From Lachnospiraceae bacterium NSJ-143 (GTDB lineage Bacteria; Bacillota; Clostridia; Lachnospirales; Anaerotignaceae), in the NCBI GenBank assembly GCA_022867625.1, contig JALIFM010000001.1, positions 1 through 64,000 of the forward strand: a DNA stretch of 64,000 bases. Reading direction: 5' to 3'. Every line of letters starts with the position of its first letter. The first letter of the stretch is position 1. Made by a program: the position numbers and the translations under genes. Below, piece after piece: positions 58,081 to 64,000 of the stretch. The notes under the pieces were generated by a model. It was not told the origin of the DNA. It searched no databases and saw only the letters and a program-made list of their open reading frames with translations.

Positions 58081-58977
58081 ATGAAGCTTTTTAAGAAGAA
58101 AAACTATATACCTATCGGCAGAACAGCCGCGCCGGAGACTCATGAGGGCAGGGTGGAGCGCAAGCTTCAGGAGGAACCTGCAATACCGGACGGAATGTGG
58201 ATGAAATGCCGTTTCTGCGGTGCGCTTGTGTACAAAAAGGAAATGAACGAGTTTAAAATCTGCCCAAAATGCGGCGGACATTTCCGGATATCTGCTGCCG
58301 ACAGGCTGGCCATTACATGTGATGAGGGCACATTTGAGGAGCTTGACGCCAACATGGTATCCAAAAATCCAATGGGCTATCCTGATTATGACAAGCTTAT
58401 AGCCAAGATGCAGGAAAAGACAGGCCTCAAGGAAGGCGCTGTAACAGGGTTCTGTGAGATAGACGGCTACAAAACTGTTATAGGTGTTATGGACAGCAAC
58501 TTTATGATGGCCTCAATGGGTTCTGTAGTGGGTGAAAAGATAACAAGGGCCATAGAACGTTCCACAGAGCTTGGCCTGCCTGTTGTCATATTTACAGCCT
58601 CAGGCGGGGCCAGAATGCAGGAAGGAATAATATCCCTTATGCAGATGGCTAAAACAAGCGCCGCTGTAAGAAGGCACAGTGATGCGGGGCTTCTGTATGT
58701 ATCGGTTATTACCGACCCTACAACCGGAGGAGTGAGTGCAAGCTTTGCAAATCTGGGAGATATAATACTTGCCGAGCCGAGGGCTACCATAGGCTTTGCC
58801 GGAAGAAGGGTTATAGAGGGCACCATAAACGAAAAGCTTCCTGAGGATTTCCAGAGCGCCGAGTTTCAGCTTAAGCACGGCTTTGTAGACAGGATTGTGG
58901 AGCGCAAGGACATGAGAAAATCCTTAAGCACAATTTTCAAACTTCATTCCATAGAGAGGAGAGACGGTCTTAAATGA
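58081..58977 (+). CDS. accD: acetyl-CoA carboxylase carboxyltransferase subunit beta
   Basis: 298 aa. A zinc ribbon CRFCGALVYKKEMNEFKICPKCGG (four Cys) precedes the carboxyltransferase domain with GVMDSNFMMASMGSVVGEKI, TASGGARMQEGIISLMQMAKTSAA and VITDPTTGGVSASFANLGDIILAEPRATIGFAGRRVIEGTI. I use ATG 58081, 6 nt after AAGGTGA; TTG 58075 abuts that site. The stop overlaps accA (ATGA). Confidence 0.96.
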   Translation: MKLFKKKNYIPIGRTAAPETHEGRVERKLQEEPAIPDGMWMKCRFCGALVYKKEMNEFKICPKCGGHFRISAADRLAITCDEGTFEELDANMVSKNPMGYPDYDKLIAKMQEKTGLKEGAVTGFCEIDGYKTVIGVMDSNFMMASMGSVVGEKITRAIERSTELGLPVVIFTASGGARMQEGIISLMQMAKTSAAVRRHSDAGLLYVSVITDPTTGGVSASFANLGDIILAEPRATIGFAGRRVIEGTINEKLPEDFQSAEFQLKHGFVDRIVERKDMRKSLSTIFKLHSIERRDGLK

Positions 58978-59771
58978 GCAATGTTTCCGAAATACTAACG
59001 AAATCCAGAATGGTCTCAAGGCCGTCCTCACAGGAGTTTATAGAAAGTGTGTTTGACGATTTTTTTGAGCTTCACGGCGACAGACATTATGAGGACGACA
59101 TGGCAATAGTCGGCGGCATAGCGTTACTTGAGGGCATGCCGGTTACTGTGGCGGGCATACAGAAGGGCCACACAGTAAAGGACAATGTGTCGCGCAGGTT
59201 CGGTTCACCTAATCCGGACGGATACAGGAAGGTAATGCGCCTTATGGAGCAGGCGGAAAAATTCAACAGGCCGGTAATACAGTTTATAAATACATCGGGC
59301 GCTTATCCCGGAAAGGGCGCTGAGGAAAGAGGTCAGGGCGAGGCTATAGCAAGATGCCTTTATATGTCCGCCGGGCTCAAGGTGCCGGTAATAAGTATAT
59401 TTATAGGCGAGGGCGGTTCCGGCGGAGCGCTTGCCATGGCCGCTGGTGACAGGGTATGGATGCTTGAAAACGGCATGTACGCGGTGCTTTCTCCGGAAGG
59501 CTTTGCAAGCATTCTCTGGCGTGACCCGTCAAGAAGCGCCGAGGCTGCTGAGCTGATGAAGATAACCGCTGAGGACCTTCTTAAAAACGGCGTTATAGAA
59601 AAAATAATACCAGAACCTGAGGAAGGACTTGAAAACAACCTTTCTTTTACGGCTGAAATACTCAAAAAAGAGCTCATAAAGGAGCTTGACATACTTTGCT
59701 CCAAAACGACAGATGAACTTTTGGAGGAGAGGTACAGGAGGTTCAGAAAATTCGGCGATTACAGTGAGTAG
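58974..59771 (+). CDS. accA: acetyl-CoA carboxylase carboxyltransferase subunit alpha
   Basis: 265 aa, somewhat shorter than the E. coli protein (319 aa) mainly at the N-terminus. The carboxyltransferase core is complete: DDFFELHGDRHYEDDMAIVGGIALLEG, NTSGAYPGKGAEERGQGEAIARCLY, IFIGEGGSGGALAMAAGDRVWMLENGMYAVLSPEGFASILWRD. ATGA overlap with accD. Last gene of the operon; terminator at 59774. Confidence 0.95.
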   Translation: MSNVSEILTKSRMVSRPSSQEFIESVFDDFFELHGDRHYEDDMAIVGGIALLEGMPVTVAGIQKGHTVKDNVSRRFGSPNPDGYRKVMRLMEQAEKFNRPVIQFINTSGAYPGKGAEERGQGEAIARCLYMSAGLKVPVISIFIGEGGSGGALAMAAGDRVWMLENGMYAVLSPEGFASILWRDPSRSAEAAELMKITAEDLLKNGVIEKIIPEPEEGLENNLSFTAEILKKELIKELDILCSKTTDELLEERYRRFRKFGDYSE

Positions 59772-59773
59772 GC

Positions 59774-59802
59774 AAAAAGTCCCATTGGGGCTTTTTTTCT
59801 TA
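59774..59802 (+). terminator. Rho-independent terminator of the fab operon
   Basis: AAAAAGTCCC and GGGGCTTTTTTT pair around ATTG with one wobble, followed by a T-run. Confidence 0.85.
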
Positions 59803-59845
59803 TAATAAAAAAACAGCGCAATATTATGCACTGTTTTATGGTGGA

Positions 59846-60262
59846 TTACAGGTTTAAATTGTCAGTAAGGCTTTTGCGTATTTCCTCAATCTCACTGTCT
59901 GTAAGGTCAAGCTGTTTCCAGGATACGTTTACACCGTCGTTTTCATACCTTGGTATAAGGTGGATATGGAAATGGCTGACTGTCTGGCCGGCCACAGGAC
60001 CGTTGTTCTGGAGCACGTTCATGTTCTCAAACCTGAAGGTGTCCTTCATGACAGGGGCGATTTTTGCCGCCAGTGTAAAGAGCCTTCCGGCTAAAGCCGG
60101 GTCTATCTCAAATATATTGGCAACGTGCTCCTTGGGAAGTATAAGCACATGCCCTTTGTTGGACGGAAATCTGTCCAGTATCACCTTGCATTCATCGTTT
60201 TCGTAAACAGTTGCGGAAGGTATCTCACCGGAAATTATTTTGCAGAATATGCAGTCGCTCAT
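59846..60262 (-). CDS. HIT family protein (histidine triad hydrolase)
   Basis: 138 aa. MSDCIFCKIISGEIPSATVYENDECKVILDRFPSNKGHVLILPKEHV and the triad SHFHIHLIPRYEN (HxHxH) identify the HIT family of nucleoside phosphoramidate/dinucleoside polyphosphate hydrolases (PKCI-like branch). ATG 60262 has GAGGAGGC upstream on the minus strand; the longer upstream frame lacks a ribosome binding site. Converges with the fab operon. Confidence 0.94.
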   Translation of the reverse strand: MSDCIFCKIISGEIPSATVYENDECKVILDRFPSNKGHVLILPKEHVANIFEIDPALAGRLFTLAAKIAPVMKDTFRFENMNVLQNNGPVAGQTVSHFHIHLIPRYENDGVNVSWKQLDLTDSEIEEIRKSLTDNLNL

Positions 60263-60386
60263 TTGTTTTGCCTCCTCTTTGGTTCTGTTTTGTATATAAA
60301 AAAGTATACCACCACAGTTTTTTTTTATCAAGAACAGTATTCCACGGATAAGGCTTATTATAAAACTGATTAAGGAGGAAAGTATA

Positions 60387-60872
60387 ATGTATACAGAAAA
60401 GCCTGTTTTCAGATACGCGCAGAAAAGTGACAGCGGTCTTATTCTTGAATTTATAAAGGCTCTGGCGGATTATGAAAAAATGCTAAGCGAGGTTGTTGCT
60501 ACAGAGGAGCTTATTGAGGAATGGATATTTGATAAGAAAAAAGCGGAGGTAATATTTGCCTGCGATGGGGAAAAGGAAGTGGGCTTTGCCCTGTTTTTTC
60601 ATAACTTTTCCACGTTTTTGGGAAGGTCAGGCATTTATCTTGAGGATTTGTATGTAAAGCCGGAATACAGAGGCCGTGGATACGGGAAAGCGATATTAAA
60701 AGAGCTGGCGCGGACAGCCGTTGAGCGCGGCTGCGGAAGACTTGAGTGGTGGTGTCTTGACTGGAACAGGCCAAGCATAGACTTTTATTTATCCCTTGGC
60801 GCAGAGCCTATGACCGACTGGACAGTTTACAGGCTGGCGGGAGACACACTTAAAAATCTTGCAGAAAGTTAA
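60387..60872 (+). CDS. GNAT N-acetyltransferase
   Basis: 161 aa. PVFRYAQKSDSGLILEFIKALADYEKMLSEVVATEELIEEWIFDKKKAEVIFAC and the acetyl-CoA loop IYLEDLYVKPEYRGRGYGKAILKELARTAVERGCGRLEWWCLDWNRPSIDFYLSLGA (RGRGYG) fit the diamine/thialysine acetyltransferase-like GNAT group (SSAT-like). It could acetylate a polyamine or lysine analogue (inference). AAGGAGGAAAG precedes the ATG. Converges with the ferritin-like gene; a hairpin CCGCCGTG/CACGGCGG follows at 60873-60892, without a T-run. Confidence 0.9.
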   Translation: MYTEKPVFRYAQKSDSGLILEFIKALADYEKMLSEVVATEELIEEWIFDKKKAEVIFACDGEKEVGFALFFHNFSTFLGRSGIYLEDLYVKPEYRGRGYGKAILKELARTAVERGCGRLEWWCLDWNRPSIDFYLSLGAEPMTDWTVYRLAGDTLKNLAES

Positions 60873-60892
60873 CCGCCGTGAAAACACGGCGG
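60873..60892. other. GC-rich hairpin between converging genes
   Basis: CCGCCGTG and CACGGCGG pair perfectly around AAAA. Neither strand has a proper T-run, so it may be a Rho-type or weak transcription stop or mRNA 3' stabiliser. Confidence 0.6.
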
Positions 60893-60923
60893 AATTGAAA
60901 GCGCACTAACTTCTTTCACTTAC

Positions 60924-61529
60924 TTATTCACAGCCCTCAGCGGTTTCGGTGCTGTCTTCTTCAGCTTTGGCGGCAGGGCCTGACTTACAGCCTGCGGTAA
61001 AAAGCATGGTGCTCAGCACTGCGTGGTTCTGGTCGTCATTGATTATGGACGAAATTGGGTTGAGATACTGGCTGTTTTCATACTCGCACACTGCCGATAA
61101 ATCCCTGAAAAAGCGTGCAGCCTCTATCTCCTCCAGAACCATATTTTTAAAAGCGTTTGGAAGGTCCATGGAATAATTGTCGTCGGTTATGGTTATAGTG
61201 TCTATTTCAAGGCAGGCAGAATTATCAGGGCCGTTTTCCGCCGCCTCAATAGCGGGTTTTATGCCTGAGCCTGTCATTATGTCTTCTTTAATGCTTTCAA
61301 GGAGTTTTTTGCCTCTTATTTCGTCAATGTAAATGCTCCTTACAATTTCTCTGTCATCGTCGTCTTTAATTTCATCAAGTATAAAAAAATATTTGTCGGC
61401 GGCCCTTTGTTTAAAATCAATTGCTGTGTCTATAAGCGACAGCAGTCTTTCTCTATCTGGCGAGATGCTGTCAGTCTTTTCAGCTGCAAAGATATCGCTG
61501 CTGCCATTACATGATGTATATGGATACAT
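60924..61529 (-). CDS. ferritin-like/rubrerythrin-like protein with degenerate metal motifs
   Basis: 201 aa. Two helix-pair segments resemble a four-helix ferritin-like bundle: AIDFKQRAADKYFFILDEIKDDDDREIVRSIYIDEIRGKKLLESI and AFKNMVLEEIEAARFFRDLSAVCEY...ISSIINDDQNHAVLSTML. Conserved-looking acidic/His ligands (DEIRG, EEIEA, DQNHA) remain, but the usual DExxH pairs are not intact. No signal peptide. Upstream of ATG 61529, the minus strand has AAGGGGGATT. Function unknown; could be a reduced iron-binding or structural homologue. Confidence 0.6.
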   Translation of the reverse strand: MYPYTSCNGSSDIFAAEKTDSISPDRERLLSLIDTAIDFKQRAADKYFFILDEIKDDDDREIVRSIYIDEIRGKKLLESIKEDIMTGSGIKPAIEAAENGPDNSACLEIDTITITDDNYSMDLPNAFKNMVLEEIEAARFFRDLSAVCEYENSQYLNPISSIINDDQNHAVLSTMLFTAGCKSGPAAKAEEDSTETAEGCE

Positions 61530-61738
61530 TGTAATCCCCCTTAATATGCCGGATAAGCCGGATACGTTTTTTAAATTATATTCAGTAGCAGCCGACTAAA
61601 TGAGAAAACTTTGCTTTTGATTTTGCTGTGGAGCGCATATAATATACCCCTTGAGGCCAATATTATATTTTTGTATGGCTATTGCGGCGGGTATCTGGTA
61701 TTATTGTATTTGGAATTTTTTTGACTGGAGATGGTAAA

Positions 61739-62794
61739 GTGAAAACCATAGTTCTTACCGGAGGGGGAACGGCGGGGCATGTAACGCCTAACCTGGCGCT
61801 TATTCCGGAGCTGAAAAAGTCGGGCTATAATGTTTTATATATAGGCACTGAAAATGGAATGGAGCGGGGGCTTGTTGAAAAGACTGGCGTGCCGTACTAT
61901 TTTGTTTCCACAGGAAAGCTGCGGCGGTATATGTCAAAGGAAAACTTTACCGACGCTTTTAAGGTGGTTAAGGGCGTCTTTGAGGCTAAGAAGCTTATAA
62001 AACGCCTTAAGCCGGATATAGTATTCTCAAAAGGCGGTTTTGTTGCCGTACCGGTTATACTTGGAGCCAAAATGAACAATGTGCCGGTTATAGCGCATGA
62101 GTCCGACATGACGCCGGGTCTTGCCAATAAAATAGCCATGCCTTTTGCCAAAAAGGTCTGCACTACATTCCCTGAGACTGTAAAATATATAGGTAAAAAG
62201 GGCGTCAATACAGGCACGCCCATACGCAGGGAGCTCTTTGAGGGCAGCAGGCAGAAAGGGCTTGAGATATGCGGCTTTGACAGCACAAAACCGGTTTTGA
62301 TGATGATGGGAGGAAGCCTTGGCTCTCAGAAGATAAATAAGGTGCTCAGGCAGTCGCTTACTGATATTCTTAAAAAATTCAGGGTAGTCCATATATGCGG
62401 CAGGGGAAATATCGACACTACAGTAAATATGAATGGCTACAGACAGTTTGAGTATCTCACAGATGAGCTTGCGCATGTAATGGCGGCGGCGGATATGGTT
62501 GTGTCAAGGGCCGGCTCAAATTCCATATCGGAGTTTCTGGCTCTTAAAAAGCCGGCGCTTCTTATACCGCTTTCAGCAAGGGCAAGCCGCGGAGACCAGA
62601 TATTAAATGCCGAAAGCTTTGAAAGGCAGGGCTACTCTATTGTGCTTAAGGAGGAAGATATGACCTGTGAGACACTTGTAAGCTCAATAGAAAGGCTCTA
62701 CTCATCAAGGAAAACGCTTGTTGAGGCCATGGAGGGCAGTCCGGCTTTAAAAGGCGTTGAAAACGTAATGAATGTTATAAGGCAGTACAGTTAA
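61739..62794 (+). CDS. murG: MurG: UDP-GlcNAc:undecaprenyl-pyrophosphoryl-MurNAc-pentapeptide transferase
   Basis: 351 aa GT-B glycosyltransferase. It makes lipid II from lipid I at the cytoplasmic face. VLTGGGTAGHVTPNLALIPEL (lipid-binding G-loop), IGTENGMERGLVEKTGVPYYFVSTGKLRRY, FSKGGFVAVPVILGAKMNNVPVIAHESDMTPGLANKIA and MGGSLGSQKINKVLR are family motifs; DMVVSRAGSNSISEFLALKKPALLIPLS holds the UDP-GlcNAc site. GTG start at 61739 with CTGGAGATGG upstream. It stands away from any mur/fts cluster in this window. Confidence 0.92.
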   Translation: MKTIVLTGGGTAGHVTPNLALIPELKKSGYNVLYIGTENGMERGLVEKTGVPYYFVSTGKLRRYMSKENFTDAFKVVKGVFEAKKLIKRLKPDIVFSKGGFVAVPVILGAKMNNVPVIAHESDMTPGLANKIAMPFAKKVCTTFPETVKYIGKKGVNTGTPIRRELFEGSRQKGLEICGFDSTKPVLMMMGGSLGSQKINKVLRQSLTDILKKFRVVHICGRGNIDTTVNMNGYRQFEYLTDELAHVMAAADMVVSRAGSNSISEFLALKKPALLIPLSARASRGDQILNAESFERQGYSIVLKEEDMTCETLVSSIERLYSSRKTLVEAMEGSPALKGVENVMNVIRQYS

Positions 62795-62801
62795 AAAATA
62801 T

Positions 62802-62830
62802 TTGACAAAACAGCCGGTTGAATTTAAAAT
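62802..62830 (+). promoter_or_regulatory. sigma-A promoter of the cyclophilin gene
   Basis: TTGACA (62802-62807), 17-bp spacer, TAAAAT (62825-62830), ~35 bp before ATG 62867, starting just after the murG stop. Confidence 0.8.
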
Positions 62831-62866
62831 TTATCGGGTGATTAATAACGACAGGAGTTGATATAC

Positions 62867-63727
62867 ATGAAAAAATTTATAATTACTGCGGTTCTGGCCG
62901 CTATGGTTCTGAGCGGCTGCTCAGGTTCCGGCACATCAGGCTCATCGTCTGCGGCACAGTCTGGCTCGTCGTCATCTGGTCAGTCGTCTCAGGGTTCTCA
63001 GGCGGATTCATCTGTGTCAGGTGAACAGCAGGCTGAATTTGACGCCTTTAAGGAAAAGCTGTTTACAGAGGGAACTGATTTTCCGCAGCTTCAGGAGCCG
63101 GAAAAGGGCGAGGACATAGTTGTGCTTACAACAAACAAGGGTGAAATTAAAATAAAGCTCTGCCCGGAAGAAGCGCCAAAGGCTGTAGAAAATTTTAAAG
63201 GCCTTGTTGAAAAGGGGTATTACGACGGACTTAAGTTTCACAGAGTTATAAATAACTTTATGATTCAGGGCGGAGACCCCAAAGGCGACGGAACAGGCGG
63301 AGAAAGCCTGTGGGGCGGAAAGTTTGAGGATGAGATATCAGGTGACCTGTACCATTTCAGGGGCGCACTTGCCTATGCAAACAGCGGTTCAGATACAAAC
63401 GGAAGCCAGTTTTATATAGTTCAGGCCCCTTCTGTTGAGGACGGGTATTTTGACTATATAGACGATGTTGTAAAGCAGTATGGAGACAGCGAGCTGCTTT
63501 CGGATTCCACCACAGGAAAGATTGTGAGAACAAACTACTCAGAAAAGGCCAGAGAGGAATACGGCAAGCTGGGAGGAACCCCGCATCTGGATTTTGGCTA
63601 CACAGTGTTCGGTCAGGTAATAGAGGGAATGGATATTGTGGATTCCATAGCTTCTGCCGAGACAGACGAGAAGGATATGCCGCTTGAGGATATTGTAATT
63701 GAGAAGGCTGAGATTGTGAAATACTGA
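62867..63727 (+). CDS. cyclophilin-type peptidyl-prolyl isomerase lipoprotein
   Basis: 286 aa. Lipobox in VLSGCSGSG (Cys ~20), then a ~40-residue Ser/Gly/Gln tether. The cyclophilin domain: IKIKLCPEEAPKAVENFKGLVEKGYYDGLKFHRVINNFMIQGGDPKGDGTGGESLWGGKFEDE (the FHRVI...FMIQGGDP core with catalytic Arg), ALAYANSGSDTNGSQFYIVQAP and FGQVIEGMDIVDSIA. It helps fold proteins at the cell surface. ATG 62867 lies after ACAGGAGTTG. Terminator after it. Confidence 0.95.
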   Translation: MKKFIITAVLAAMVLSGCSGSGTSGSSSAAQSGSSSSGQSSQGSQADSSVSGEQQAEFDAFKEKLFTEGTDFPQLQEPEKGEDIVVLTTNKGEIKIKLCPEEAPKAVENFKGLVEKGYYDGLKFHRVINNFMIQGGDPKGDGTGGESLWGGKFEDEISGDLYHFRGALAYANSGSDTNGSQFYIVQAPSVEDGYFDYIDDVVKQYGDSELLSDSTTGKIVRTNYSEKAREEYGKLGGTPHLDFGYTVFGQVIEGMDIVDSIASAETDEKDMPLEDIVIEKAEIVKY

Positions 63728-63734
63728 TAACCGG

Positions 63735-63757
63735 CCGGCGGTTTTACCGCCGGTTCT
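63735..63757 (+). terminator. Rho-independent terminator
   Basis: CCGGCGG and CCGCCGG pair around TTTTA, followed by TTCTTTT. Confidence 0.88.
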
Positions 63758-63784
63758 TTTGTTTTGGTGAAGCGTCAAGGCCGC

Positions 63785-63813
63785 TTGCGGACAGACGGTA
63801 TATGTGATAAAAT
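63785..63813 (+). promoter_or_regulatory. sigma-A promoter of pyrG
   Basis: TTGCGG (63785-63790), 17-bp spacer, TAAAAT (63808-63813). The distance to ATG 63870 is 57 bp, with no leader hairpin visible. Confidence 0.5.
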
Positions 63814-63869
63814 TGATAAATATATGTGCGCGAAAGAAAAATTTTTTAATTACTATTAGGGGGATGAAA

Positions 63870-64000
63870 ATGCAGAACAAGAAATATATATTCGTTACCG
63901 GCGGCGTAGTCTCCGGTCTTGGAAAGGGCATAACCGCGGCTTCCCTTGGCAGGCTTTTAAAGGCGAGGGGCTACAGGGTTACTATACAGAAATTTGACCC
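63870..64000 (+). CDS. pyrG: CTP synthase, 5' part (runs off the window)
   Basis: First 43 codons visible. [44 protein letters not shown] is the conserved N-terminus of CTP synthase, with the ATP P-loop [12 protein letters not shown]. The enzyme makes CTP from UTP using glutamine. I start at ATG 63870, 6 nt after AGGGGG; ATG 63864 abuts that site. The rest lies beyond position 64000. Confidence 0.95.
   Translation, partial: MQNKKYIFVTGGVVSGLGKGITAASLGRLLKARGYRVTIQKFD

Overview
The window looks like a chromosomal segment of a low-to-moderate G+C, Gram-positive anaerobe of class Clostridia, most like the Lachnospirales/Anaerotignum-type gut fermenters (taxonomic inference only). Supporting signs are purine-rich ribosome binding sites with frequent TTG/GTG starts, a FabT-FabK type fatty acid operon, class III CoA-transferases, an iron-containing alcohol dehydrogenase, a lactate dehydrogenase and secreted copper-amine-oxidase-N-like stalk proteins.

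Layout. 1-283: 3' end of a 23S rRNA gene followed by tRNA-Thr and initiator tRNA-Met, with no 5S rRNA between them. 0.6-3.1 kb: an AT-rich pair of secreted proteins, one a clan-CD (CHAT/caspase-like) protease candidate. 3.5-9.7 kb: a sigma-54 activator divergent from a CoA-transferase, HMG-CoA-lyase-like, short-chain fatty acid transporter operon with a near-perfect -24/-12 promoter, then a cyclase-family hydrolase. 9.8-19.7 kb: small proteins, a MATE exporter, a YkvI-like membrane protein, a HadA/FldA-like CoA-transferase behind a long gene-free leader, a Na/Ca exchanger and an LTA-synthase-like enzyme. 19.7-26 kb: a gntR-lrgA-lrgB operon with a fully consensus promoter and a PdhR/LldR-type operator, M18 aminopeptidase, an Fe-S pair and a secreted stalk-domain protein.

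26-32 kb: two near-identical orphan TRAP binding lipoproteins in AT-rich surroundings, followed by a cluster of DnaA-box-like sites and a perfect promoter that reads into a short unannotated transcript. 32-36.4 kb: amidohydrolase, YhdT-like protein and PanF-type symporter, with a second sigma-54-like site. 36.4-48.8 kb: split threonine/serine exporter, nitroreductase, AEC carrier, ilvD with a structured leader, TfoX-N and GNAT proteins, lactate dehydrogenase, an orphan ABC_sub_bind lipoprotein behind three 15-bp iterons, HAD phosphatase, Fe-ADH and a nitronate monooxygenase.

48.8-49.9 kb is non-coding and carries a promoter-like site, a 22-bp-stem hairpin and seven tandem copies of a 74-bp repeat. 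49.9-59.8 kb is a complete type II fatty acid synthesis operon fabT-fabH-acpP-fabK-fabD-fabG-fabF-accB-fabZ-accC-accD-accA with a FabT box overlapping its promoter and a hairpin region between fabK and fabD. 59.8-64 kb: HIT protein, GNAT, ferritin-like protein, MurG, a cyclophilin lipoprotein and the start of pyrG.

Functionally the genes form an organic-acid economy (CoA activation, C-C lyase, acid transport, pyruvate/lactate handling, lactate dehydrogenase, alcohol dehydrogenase) beside membrane lipid synthesis. The most unusual items are the 74-bp repeat/hairpin locus, the DnaA-box cluster with its cryptic transcription unit, the secreted protease pair, the sigma-54 circuit and the candidate small RNA divergent from gntR. 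All calls come from reading the sequence; no database search or folding program was run.
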